Source: Ilumatobacteraceae bacterium (lineage in GTDB: Bacteria; Actinomycetota; Acidimicrobiia; Acidimicrobiales; Ilumatobacteraceae). From it: a stretch of DNA of 64,000 nt. A program made the translations under genes and the position numbers. The notes below the pieces were generated by a model that was not told where the DNA came from, ran no database searches, and saw only the letters and a list, made by a program, of their open reading frames with translations. The DNA is taken from the NCBI GenBank assembly GCA_025463305.1, contig JAOBWK010000029.1, forward strand, positions 62,001 to 126,000, read 5' to 3'. Positions 42,202-49,841 of this stretch are shown one piece after another (the first letter of the stretch is position 1; every line of letters starts with the position of its first letter).

Positions 42202-43365
42202 ATGGGTGGCGAGAAAACCGAGGTGAACGTGGCCGGTCGTGCAAAGCGAAAAGCAAGGTCGAACCGTTCATCCGGTGGCGCGGTGCCGGGCCTCGCAGAG
42301 ATCCTCGGGCGGGCTCGGGAATTAGCATCAAATCCAGGGATCCAGGACGACACCGTGGACAGTTGGGTGTCGGATGTCGAGCATCCGCTGATCCACCGCT
42401 TCGAATCGCTGGCGATCGCCGCCGACGCAGCGGTGCGACGCTGGAGCATTCAGGGTGCGGAACGGAGACGTGCCGCTGTCGAGGTTGCCAAGGTCGAGCG
42501 AACAGCTGCCGTCGAGCACCGAGACGGGTTCGCGAACCGTTTGAAGGCAGCTGTGGATGAGTTCGAGGGCACAGGCCTCGGGGGATCGAACATTCCGCAC
42601 GTCAAGGCGTTGATCGGTCGATGGCTGGTCGCTCCCATCACGGTGGCCGCCGCCGCAGCGGACTATGTCGTGCTCAGCACCGTGTTCGAAAACGTCGATA
42701 CATCCGAGAGCAAGTCCACTGCGCAGGTTCTTGCTATCTGCGTCAGCTTGCTGATCATGCTCGGAGGCACGATCGTCGGGAAAGCGCTCTGGCGGCACAA
42801 CTTGATACCGGACGGTCAGGAGGGCAGAAAGGGTGAGCGCGTCTTCTACGTCGTCCTTGGTGCTGCTCTCCTGTTGCTCACGGTGCTGATCGCGATCATG
42901 CGTGCCAGCGTCAGTGAACAAGATCCTGCGCTGCACGGGTTCGGGTTGTCGACGCGTATGGCTTCAGGTCTCGGCTTCGTCGCGATTCAGACCTCGGCGT
43001 ATCTCCTTGCCGTTGTCGCTGCCTACTACGGCCATCGAGCTGACTCGACGAAAGACGACGGCTACTTCGTTCGGGCCCGCCTCCGCTCGGCTTGCAGCCG
43101 TGCCAACAAGCGTGTCACCGAGGCGAATCAAGCGGTTGTGAGGTGCGAGCATGACCTCGACGGTTTCGAAAAGGGAGCCGAGTTCGAGCTCGAGCTCGCT
43201 CGTGCCGAGGTCGCCGACGCGTTCTCGACAGCGTTTGCGGTCCTGTGCGCTCGACAGGGTCTCGGCGCGTACCACGGCGCCGAGTTGGCCGGCGAGCACC
43301 TTGCGACCCTCTTGCGCGTCGTCCCGGGTGCGCCGGGAGCGAGGACAGATGGTCGCGCAGCCTGA
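42202..43365 (+). CDS. Four-TM protein with flanking coiled coils, second type
   Basis: 387 residues. N-terminal basic and helical part with a coiled coil (ERRRAAVEVAKVERTAAVEHRDGFANRLKAAVDEFEG), four helices (WLVAPITVAAAAADYVVLSTVF; VLAICVSLLIMLGGTIVGKAL; VFYVVLGAALLLLTVLIAIM; LGFVAIQTSAYLLAVVAAYYG) and a C-terminal coiled coil (RSACSRANKRVTEANQAVVRCEHDLDGFEKGAEFELELARAEV). Family unknown. It shares the four-TM/coiled-coil plan, but not obvious sequence, with the protein encoded divergently at 40507. Starts 9 bp after the palindrome. Confidence 0.62.
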   Translation: MGGEKTEVNVAGRAKRKARSNRSSGGAVPGLAEILGRARELASNPGIQDDTVDSWVSDVEHPLIHRFESLAIAADAAVRRWSIQGAERRRAAVEVAKVERTAAVEHRDGFANRLKAAVDEFEGTGLGGSNIPHVKALIGRWLVAPITVAAAAADYVVLSTVFENVDTSESKSTAQVLAICVSLLIMLGGTIVGKALWRHNLIPDGQEGRKGERVFYVVLGAALLLLTVLIAIMRASVSEQDPALHGFGLSTRMASGLGFVAIQTSAYLLAVVAAYYGHRADSTKDDGYFVRARLRSACSRANKRVTEANQAVVRCEHDLDGFEKGAEFELELARAEVADAFSTAFAVLCARQGLGAYHGAELAGEHLATLLRVVPGAPGARTDGRAA

Positions 43366-43397
43366 CCCGATTGCGACGGCGCTGCGGCGGTGGCGCT

Positions 43398-43973
43398 GTG
43401 GCTGACTTCCCTCCATCGGAGCGCATCCGTGACATCCTCGATGCCTTCACCTTGCGGCGACGGATTGACCTGGTCGAGACGGATGCGGACCGAAGTATTT
43501 GGGGTGGAGTCTTGGCTGCCGCGACCATCCTCTCTGCGGTGACAGGTGTCTGGCCGCCGCTGCAATGGCTGAGGTCCCGTGTCTGGCCCGACCCTCCGTC
43601 GTATGAGTGGGCTATCGATTATCCACCTGGGGCGGCTGGACAAGTGGGTGGCATCTGTGTGGCACGGCCGGGGGAGGGCGACCGCCATCTGTTTCTTGCT
43701 ATCGAACTCGACAACTATGACCGGACGACCTTCACCGTGTCTGGGCAGCTGTCGTGCATAGACGGCCGCTTCGAGAGCACCGTCCGTTACCCAGGTTCTG
43801 CGAACCCGTCCGATCTGCTGAGTTCGACGGCATCGATGTTTGTGTTTTCCATCGATGCCGACCAGGCTCCGTGTGAGGTCGCTAGTAATCGTGTGTCGCT
43901 GCAGTCTCGGATGATCGCACTGGGCAATGCGTCGAACGTGAACCAAGGGGCAACGCCATCGGGCTGCGGCTGA
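43398..43973 (+). CDS. Single-pass membrane protein with small outer domain
   Basis: 191 residues from GTG 43398. Short cytoplasmic part, a helix (IWGGVLAAATILSAVTGVWPPL) and a ~130-residue outer domain with three to four cysteines (GGICVAR, QLSCIDGRF, APCEVAS, PSGCG) and beta-like segments (HLFLAIELDNYDRTTFTVSG). No known family. 32 bp after the four-TM gene and in the same direction, so part of the plus arm of the cluster. Confidence 0.55.
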   Translation: MADFPPSERIRDILDAFTLRRRIDLVETDADRSIWGGVLAAATILSAVTGVWPPLQWLRSRVWPDPPSYEWAIDYPPGAAGQVGGICVARPGEGDRHLFLAIELDNYDRTTFTVSGQLSCIDGRFESTVRYPGSANPSDLLSSTASMFVFSIDADQAPCEVASNRVSLQSRMIALGNASNVNQGATPSGCG

Positions 43974-44902
43974 CGCTCTCCACCTTGCGCGAATCGAGGG
44001 GGCGAGCTTCATGATTCCTGTGTGATCGACACCCCGACGATCGCGCCAGCCGCAAGCCGACTTCCGTCATCGACCTGGTCTGGTCTGGCGGGCGCCCGGG
44101 AGGTCGATTTGACGTTCGATGGCCGACAAGAGGTAAGGCCGGGCAGGCAAGACTGCTCTGCGGAAACGGGCTCCGAACCAGGTGGGCTGGTCGCTCGTGA
44201 CAGGTCCTTCTGCGGCTTCGCCAGCAATCAACGATCGTGCGTAAAACGTTCAACCATCTGTTCCCAAGCGGTAGCCGTCCTCGAGCGGAACCGAGTTCGG
44301 CGGACCTCAGCGCAGAAGTAGCGGCGAGTACCTGGTTCTGCGCCAGCTCCCGATACCGGTAGGCGCCGGGCCAATCAAAAACGTCCGGCCCAATGCCGTT
44401 GCCGTGTCTCGCGTAACGGCCGCAGTTGCTCTTCCCGCAGCGTTCCCAATCACATCGTGCAATGGCGGTCAATGGGCGGTCCGTAGAGGTCACTCGCGAC
44501 CCGTGGTCTCGGGGTGACTACTCCAGTAAAGTCCCCAGGTGGTGACGGATATCTGTTGCGCCCTCGCAGAGATTCGAGTCCCGCACATTGTTCCCTCCAC
44601 CTCACCTGCCCGTGACGAAGTCGGATCGAGGAGATGACGGTGCGTGCGAACCTGCGCGATAGCGGGTCGTAGGTGCATTGATTAGGGGGTTGCCGACTCA
44701 GCGAACCAGGGCCGTCAACCCTGGTGATCGGTTTTAATGCACTCCAGAACCCAGATGCGGAGCGTGGAGCGATCGCAATGACGGTGGTGCTTGGGGACGT
44801 TCAGGGACGATTGCTGATTGCCGGTGGTTCAGAGGTGAGTCGAGAGTTCCTCGGAGTTCGAAAAGCCGCTGCTCAGTGCCCTCGGTCCCTCGCCTGGGCT
44901 GC
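43974..44902. other. Right end of the element, non-coding
   Basis: 929 bp without a gene I can defend. A minus-strand frame (start ~44493) begins CDWERCGKSNCGRYARHGNGIGPD, which could be the relic of a small cysteine-rich protein, but the rest is low-quality. There is a perfect 7-bp hairpin at 44705-44725. Ends at the right attachment repeat. Confidence 0.4.
44705..44725 (+). terminator. Hairpin near the right end of the element
   Basis: ACCAGGG-CCGTCAA-CCCTGGT is a perfect 7-bp stem with a 7-nt loop, followed 6 bp later by GTTTTAA. The T-run is short, so a rho-independent terminator is possible but not certain; a recombination-protein binding site is an alternative. Confidence 0.4.
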
Positions 44903-44946
44903 CTTTTAATCCATTGGTTCTGGGTTCGAGACCCAGGGGGCGCACC
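44903..44946 (+). repeat. Right attachment repeat (attR)
   Basis: Identical to bases 13893-13936, the 3' part of tRNA-Lys, and without a tRNA 5' half before it. It marks the right junction of the integrated element; excision would join it with the left copy. Confidence 0.93.
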
Positions 44947-45105
44947 GGCGACGATGTCACGCCGAAATGTCTGGTGGCGACATTTCAGCAACCTGCGTGG
45001 ACCCGTGCGTCACGTGCGAGCACATGGTCGCGTCGTTCGAGTGGATGAGCTCGTGACGGTCCGCGGGCCGAACGGATGCAGGCGCGGCTGTCGTACTCTT
45101 GGCCG

Positions 45106-45159
45106 ATGCCCACTCGCCCCGACGCTCGTGGCCGGCGGTGCGCCATGGTGGGGCGCTGA
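45106..45159 (+). CDS. 17-residue leader ORF coupled to the permease gene
   Basis: TACTCT (45094-45099) is followed by six bases and ATG 45106, opening a 17-codon frame (MPTRPDARGRRCAMVGR) whose TGA shares one base with the ATG of the 879-residue permease (TGATG). The geometry is that of a leaderless leader peptide with translational reinitiation. The peptide is Arg-rich and not obviously functional itself. Confidence 0.45.
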   Translation: MPTRPDARGRRCAMVGR

Positions 45160-47798
45160 TGGCCAGACGATCGGGGCTGACGGCGTGGCTGTCAGCTCCG
45201 GTACGGCTCGTCCGCTCGAAGTGGATCGCCCTGCCGCTGGTCGTCGTCGCCGCCCTCGGTGGCCCGGCGCTCGTCCTCGATCAGTCGTCCAGTCAAGCAG
45301 CGGGCAATGCATCGCTGGCTGCAGATCTCGACGTCTGCCCGTTCAGTGTTGGCCTCAGCACCGTTCGCGAGGTCGCTGTCCCGGGTTCGCCAACGGACAG
45401 CGGGCAACCGGCGCGCAGAGGCCTCGAGGAGATCACCTCGGCGTTGGATACGGCGGTTGGGGCCGCCGCGAGTGGCCGGGTGGTGACGATCTTTGGTGGG
45501 ACTGTTGATCTGGTTGATCCGGCGACTGGCAAGAAGGTGCCGGTCCAACTCGTCAGCCGTACGGGTTCGGAGACGCATGTTGTGCCGGCTCGTTCTCCGG
45601 GTTCGAGCGGGCTGTTGGTCCAGAAGATGGTGCTCCCTCAGTTGGGCGTTGATCGTCCGGTTCCGGTGCAGTTGGTCGACGGCGGACTCTCCGTTGCGCT
45701 TCCGATTGCGGCCGTGGTGTCAGATCTGTCCTCGGGGGTTGCGCCGAGCTTCTGGTGTTCGTTGAACCCGCAGATCTACGGCAGCGACGGGGTCAACGAG
45801 ACTCCGCTCGCGATCGTCGATCAGGCCTCGCTCCTGCAGATCGAGTCGAAGCTGCAACGTCCGACGATCACCGTCGAGTGGGAGTACCCGCCCTCGCCCA
45901 CCAACTGGAACCTCGCGGTCGCGAGTCGAACGTTGGCGAAGTATCGGTCGATCAGCAAGGATGCTGCGAACCCGGACGGCAAGATCGACACGGAGATCGG
46001 CGACGGCCCCGCTCCGACTTCGGACCAGACGAACACGCTGGCCACCGCACGCGAGCAGGAGACGGCCGCGCAGGGTGCGGTTCGCCCGTTCACGTCAGCC
46101 GCGTTGCTGACACTTGTGATCGCTTTGGCGATCTGCGTAGCGGCTTGGCTCGAGGTCGGTCGGTCGGGCAGACGGACACTGGTCCGGCACGGCGTCGGCG
46201 TACCTGGGATAGCGCTGAAGAGTGTGCTGGAACTGCTTTCGCCGGTCGTGGCTGGATTCCTTCTCGGTGTCCTTGGCAGCTGGTTCGTGGCTCGATGGAA
46301 GTTGCCGCAGGAGGCGCACTCATGGCTCACCGGTGTGCAATCGTCCGATCGGCTCTTGGTGGCGCTCGTCGTGCCGTTCGTCGTGATCGTTGCCGCCTCG
46401 TTGATCGACGCCATTGGCGTCGTTCGGCCACGTGAGCAGCGAAGAGTCTGGTTGCTTCCTGCAGGCTTGTTCGCTGCGGTCGTTGCGACCGGATTCTCGA
46501 TCTACACGTTCCGGCAGCGTGTCGACACGAGCCGTGCGCACCGCACGCTGCTCGGCAGCGACAACGTGGCGTCCCTTGCTGCGGTTGCCATCGCAGCGGT
46601 GGTGTCGATGGTCCTCGTGTGCATCCTGATCTCGACGCCGACGAGGCGCCTGCTCGATCGATCCTGGTCCGTCATCTGGTTGGCGTGGCGCAGGCTCGGC
46701 AGCGATCAATCGATCCGTTCCGTCATCGCCTGTGTTGCTCTTGCGTTGGCGATCGTGCACGTTGTCTCGGCGAACATCGCTGCGATTGCACAGACCGCTG
46801 AGACGAGGCAGGCGATCCAGGTCGGCGCTGCCAGCGCATACGTTCTGAATGACTCGCCGACGCAAACTGCGTTGGCCAAGCTGCCGATCCCGGTCACGGT
46901 GGTGACGAAGCTCTCCGAGTCGTCGGCACTCGCCATCGGCAAGGAGCCACTCGTCGTGATCGGCGTCGACCCGACCACGTTCGCCACGCAGGCGTACTGG
47001 CGAGATGGGTTCAGCGACGACTCGCTCAGGAAGCTGCTCGGCAAGATCAGTGATCCATCCGACCCGCTCGCAGCGATCGTCGTCGGGGGTGATGTGCCTG
47101 ACAGGTTCCAGGTGACCCTTCCCGGGGAGACCGGCAACATCGCCCTGCACTTGCACACCGTCGCTCACGCACGATTCTTTCCCGGCGAGGACACCATCGG
47201 TCAGCGATCATTGGTGATCGTCAACAGGTTCACACTGCTGAAGGCCGGCGTCACCGGTGGCACTCAGCTCTGGTCTGCGTCCTCGAACGTCCAGACCGCC
47301 GAGCAGCTCACCGCTGACGGATTCTCAGTCACACGTATCGACCTGGCATCTGCGGAACCGCTCAACGGTGTCGACGCCACGAAGACGGCGCTCCGCGATG
47401 CCCGCCGCATCAGCATCGGTGCGCTCGGCGCCGCAGTCTTGTCGATGCTGGCATGGCTCGTGTCACGACATCGGAGGAGCCTCCGCGAGGTTCGCCTGTT
47501 GCAAATGATCGGTGTCCGGACGCCGAACGTCGTTCTCATCACGGCGACGCAAGCGTTGTTCGGCGGGGTGCTGACGCTCGTGACAGCGCTGGTAGCAGGA
47601 GAAGCCGTCAACCGGATCCTGCCGGTGTTCGTCGACCAGAGCCCGTTCCTCGATCCGCCAGCCGAGAGGGCATTCGTGGCAGCACCGTGGGAACTTGCCG
47701 GCGCGGTTCTCGTTGCCGCACTGATCGCGATCGCCGGAGTGACTCGGGCACGCCTCGGCCGCAGTCGTGGTGATGCAGAGCTGGTGCACGATGGCTGA
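45159..47798 (+). CDS. Large FtsX-like ABC permease (879 aa)
   Basis: One N-terminal helix, a ~260-residue outer domain (DVCPFSVGLSTVREV, FWCSLNPQIYGSDGVNETPLAIV), four helices near 320-470, then a further region and a C-terminal three-helix block (LGAAVLSMLAWLVSRHRRSLREVRLLQMIGVRTPNVVLITATQALFGGVL) with the FtsX core pattern (LR.VRLLQMIGVR). Two FtsX-like cores and one large outer domain, about 880 residues, resemble the BceB/LolC-type antimicrobial-peptide pumps. Cytoplasmic ATPases are encoded immediately downstream. The ATG is coupled to a 17-codon leader. Confidence 0.75.
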   Translation: MARRSGLTAWLSAPVRLVRSKWIALPLVVVAALGGPALVLDQSSSQAAGNASLAADLDVCPFSVGLSTVREVAVPGSPTDSGQPARRGLEEITSALDTAVGAAASGRVVTIFGGTVDLVDPATGKKVPVQLVSRTGSETHVVPARSPGSSGLLVQKMVLPQLGVDRPVPVQLVDGGLSVALPIAAVVSDLSSGVAPSFWCSLNPQIYGSDGVNETPLAIVDQASLLQIESKLQRPTITVEWEYPPSPTNWNLAVASRTLAKYRSISKDAANPDGKIDTEIGDGPAPTSDQTNTLATAREQETAAQGAVRPFTSAALLTLVIALAICVAAWLEVGRSGRRTLVRHGVGVPGIALKSVLELLSPVVAGFLLGVLGSWFVARWKLPQEAHSWLTGVQSSDRLLVALVVPFVVIVAASLIDAIGVVRPREQRRVWLLPAGLFAAVVATGFSIYTFRQRVDTSRAHRTLLGSDNVASLAAVAIAAVVSMVLVCILISTPTRRLLDRSWSVIWLAWRRLGSDQSIRSVIACVALALAIVHVVSANIAAIAQTAETRQAIQVGAASAYVLNDSPTQTALAKLPIPVTVVTKLSESSALAIGKEPLVVIGVDPTTFATQAYWRDGFSDDSLRKLLGKISDPSDPLAAIVVGGDVPDRFQVTLPGETGNIALHLHTVAHARFFPGEDTIGQRSLVIVNRFTLLKAGVTGGTQLWSASSNVQTAEQLTADGFSVTRIDLASAEPLNGVDATKTALRDARRISIGALGAAVLSMLAWLVSRHRRSLREVRLLQMIGVRTPNVVLITATQALFGGVLTLVTALVAGEAVNRILPVFVDQSPFLDPPAERAFVAAPWELAGAVLVAALIAIAGVTRARLGRSRGDAELVHDG

Positions 47799-48615
47799 GA
47801 CAGCAGCCGGGATGGCCGTCGAATGCAGCGGCGTCGTGCAGATCTACACCACGGCCGAGGGACCGACGATGGCGCTGAGAGGCGTCGATCTCTCCATCGA
47901 TCGAGGCACCCTCGTCGCTCTTCGTGGACCGTCGGGATCGGGCAAGTCGACGCTGCTCCGCTTGCTGGCCGGCGCCGAGGTTCCCAGCGCAGGAGCTGTC
48001 TCGATACTCGGTGTGCCGGTGCTCGCACTCGAAGGACGAGAACGTTCCCGCTTCCTGCGCAACCGGATCTCCTACATCTTCCAACACGCTCCCGACAACC
48101 TCGTCCTCGAGCTGTCCACCGCCGAGAACCTCGCGCTGGCTGCTCGCCTTCGGGGAGCTGAGCCGCGCACCTTCGCCGAAGAGATCGAGTCGATGCCCCT
48201 GCTGGCCGGCACAGGCGGCCTGTCTCCGCACTCGCTCTCGCTGGGACAGCAACAATGCCTCTCCTTCCTCATGGCGATCATCGGAGGCCCCGAGTTGGTC
48301 ATCGCCGACGAACCGTCCGCGCAGATGGACGACGCTGAGGCGGCTGCACTGCTTGTCGCAATGCGGGTTGCAGCGTCGAAGGGGATCACCAGCATCTTTG
48401 CGACGCATGACCCGCTCTTCCTGTCGGCAGTCGATCGGATGATCGAGATGCGCGCGGGACGGATCGTGGCGGAGCGACTCGGCGTTGGAGCGACCTTGGC
48501 CCGGGTGGACTCGGGTGGCTGGATCCCGTTGCCGAACGACTTCTCCGCACGCATTCCCGACCGCCTCATCTCAGCACAGTGGGCCGACGACCACTACAAG
48601 GTCCGACCACAATGA
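47791..48615 (+). CDS. ABC ATPase with LSLGQQQ signature
   Basis: 274 residues. Walker A GPSGSGKST, Q-loop IFQHAPDNLVLELSTAENL, Walker B LVIADEPSAQMDD and switch His in IFATHDPL are present; the signature is LSLGQQQ in place of LSGGQ, so Gly is replaced by Leu. The C-terminal ~60 residues (ERLGVGATLARVDSGGWIPLPNDF) are an addition found in few ATPases. Overlaps the permease gene by 8 bp and the next ATPase gene by 4 bp. Confidence 0.85.
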   Translation: MAETAAGMAVECSGVVQIYTTAEGPTMALRGVDLSIDRGTLVALRGPSGSGKSTLLRLLAGAEVPSAGAVSILGVPVLALEGRERSRFLRNRISYIFQHAPDNLVLELSTAENLALAARLRGAEPRTFAEEIESMPLLAGTGGLSPHSLSLGQQQCLSFLMAIIGGPELVIADEPSAQMDDAEAAALLVAMRVAASKGITSIFATHDPLFLSAVDRMIEMRAGRIVAERLGVGATLARVDSGGWIPLPNDFSARIPDRLISAQWADDHYKVRPQ

Positions 48616-49229
48616 CCGTTCTCGTAGAAGCGCAAGGAGCGCAAACTGCACTCATCGCTGCAACGGTGATCGGACCGATCAATGTCACGGTCCGAAGCGG
48701 CGAAGTGTGCCTCATCACAGGGCCAGCCCGATCAGGAAAGTCCGTCGTCCTCGGCATGCTCGCCGGCCTGTACCGGCTCAGCGGAGGCCTGATCACGAGA
48801 CCTCCGAGCACCTCGAAGCGCACGCCTCACGCGTTGGTGCCGCAGACGATCACGCTCGTCGAGGGGCTGACCATGGGAGAGAACATCCTCCTCTCCAGCC
48901 GCCTCAAGCTGTCAGCCAAGCCGGCGGCGGAATGGACAGACGAAGTCACCGACACCCTGAAGCTGACACACCTTCTCCATCGCACACCCCGAGAGGCCTC
49001 ATACGGAGAGTGCCACCGGGTGATGCTGGCGCGCAGCCTCTGCACCCAGCCCTCAGTGCTCTTCGTCGACGAGCCATTCGCACACCAAGATCCCGAGATG
49101 TGCGAGAGCATCATCGGACTGCTCCGCCGCTTCGCAGCCGGCCCCGATGACGCAGCGTGCGTCGTGGCGTGCCGGCGCTATGACGCCGAGCTGTGGGGCA
49201 AGCCCGCTGACTTGATCATGACCGCCTGA
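48612..49229 (+). CDS. Partner ABC ATPase with degenerate signature
   Basis: 205 residues, shorter than usual. Walker A GPARSGKSV and Walker B VLFVDEPF are retained, but the signature reads ASYGECHRVMLARSL and the switch His is not evident (VVACRRYDAELW). Such a protein probably makes one active site with its neighbour and lacks the second, a heterodimer with a single hydrolytic site. ATGA overlap with the preceding gene. Confidence 0.75.
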   Translation: MTVLVEAQGAQTALIAATVIGPINVTVRSGEVCLITGPARSGKSVVLGMLAGLYRLSGGLITRPPSTSKRTPHALVPQTITLVEGLTMGENILLSSRLKLSAKPAAEWTDEVTDTLKLTHLLHRTPREASYGECHRVMLARSLCTQPSVLFVDEPFAHQDPEMCESIIGLLRRFAAGPDDAACVVACRRYDAELWGKPADLIMTA

Positions 49230-49250
49230 ACGCGGACCTGCCCCTTCGAG

Positions 49251-49289
49251 TCCATTGTTCTGGGTTCGAGACCCAGCGGCCGCACCAGG
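49251..49289 (+). repeat. Decayed third copy of the tRNA-Lys attachment sequence
   Basis: TCCATTGTTCTGGGTTCGAG and the following ACCCAGCGGCCGCACCAGG match tRNA bases 13900-13939 with one deleted G and two substitutions. It keeps the CCAGG that follows the tRNA in the left flank, unlike the copy at 44903. Together with 44947-49250 it is consistent with an older element in tandem. Confidence 0.6.
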
Positions 49290-49367
49290 CGCAATCGCTG
49301 GATCGGGTGATTCCTGAGGGTGGGTGAATCAACATCCCGAGTCGGGGGTCTGTGATCTTGTGTGCGC

Positions 49368-49841
49368 ATGGTTCGGGACTCATTGAACGGCACGGGATCG
49401 TTCGAGCAGTTCGCCGTTGATGCGGACCTGCAGCTGCGCCGGGCCTTGGTGGCTCGGTTCGGAGTCGACGTCGGTCACGATGTCGCCAACGACGCGATGG
49501 CCTACGCGTGGGAGCACCGTGACGAGGTGTGTGCGGCATCGAACCCGCTCGGGTTGCTGTATCGCGTCGGGCAGTCGTCGGCGCGCCGGTACCTGCGCTG
49601 GAACCGTCGGGTCGACCTCCCTGCCGAGGAAGCGTTCGGGGACCAGCCGTTCGAGCCCGGACTTGCGCCGGCGCTCGCCGCGATGCGGGCTGAGCATCGC
49701 CTCGCTGTGGTGTTGATCCACGGCTACGGCTGGTCGTACGCGGAGACAGCGTCGATGTTGAACGTGCCGGTCAGCACCGTTCGCAACTGGGCAACTCGGG
49801 GCTTGGACAGGCTCCGGCGACTGTTGAAGGAGACGACATGA
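49368..49841 (+). CDS. ECF-like sigma factor
   Basis: 157 residues. Region 2 (FEQFAVDADLQLRRALVARFGVDVGHDVANDAMAYAWEHRDEV) and a convincing region 4 (LAVVLIHGYGWSYAETASMLNVPVSTVRNWATRGLDRLRRLL). The GTG at 49362 is a less likely start. Coupled by overlap to an SGNH-like membrane gene, which it may regulate or be regulated by. Confidence 0.85.
   Translation: MVRDSLNGTGSFEQFAVDADLQLRRALVARFGVDVGHDVANDAMAYAWEHRDEVCAASNPLGLLYRVGQSSARRYLRWNRRVDLPAEEAFGDQPFEPGLAPALAAMRAEHRLAVVLIHGYGWSYAETASMLNVPVSTVRNWATRGLDRLRRLLKETT

Larger units (their letters stand above)
13893..44946. mobile_element. 31-kb integrative mobilizable element in tRNA-Lys
   Basis: Direct 44-bp repeats bound a segment of 31,010 bp (repeat to repeat). 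Just inside the left end lie a tyrosine integrase and an excisionase-like HTH gene; a MobF relaxase with an adjacent inverted repeat lies at 19.4-23.6 kb. No VirB/TraB-type transfer genes, transposases or phage structural genes are seen, so the element should depend on a helper for transfer. Cargo is dominated by envelope, ECF-sigma and membrane proteins. Several cargo genes look less GC-biased than the flanking core genes, which supports foreign origin; I did not compute values. Confidence 0.9.

Noticed and set aside
39825..43973. Assignment of the OmpA/vWA cluster to Zorya
   Set aside because: There is an OmpA-like domain but no MotA-type channel protein or ZorC/D/E-type genes; the four-TM proteins do not show MotA motifs.
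43882..44493. Minus-strand frame with CDWERCGKSNCGRYARHG near its start
   Set aside because: Interesting cysteine-rich beginning, but the remainder is noise and it overlaps the end of the gene at 43398. Left as a possible relic.
44563..44606. TTCGAGTCCCGCAC stretch resembling a T-arm
   Set aside because: No matching acceptor or anticodon stems; not a tRNA.
13893..44946. Reading the element as a prophage or an AICE
   Set aside because: No capsid, terminase, tail or lysis genes and no TraB/RepSA-type genes; the MobF gene plus integrase alone points to a mobilizable element.
44734..44991. Minus-strand frame containing GAPPGSRTQNQWIK
   Set aside because: This peptide is the well-known artefact of translating the complement of a tRNA 3' end (here attR).
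49216..49539. Minus-strand frames with VRPLGLEPRT
   Set aside because: Same artefact, here from the decayed third attachment copy.
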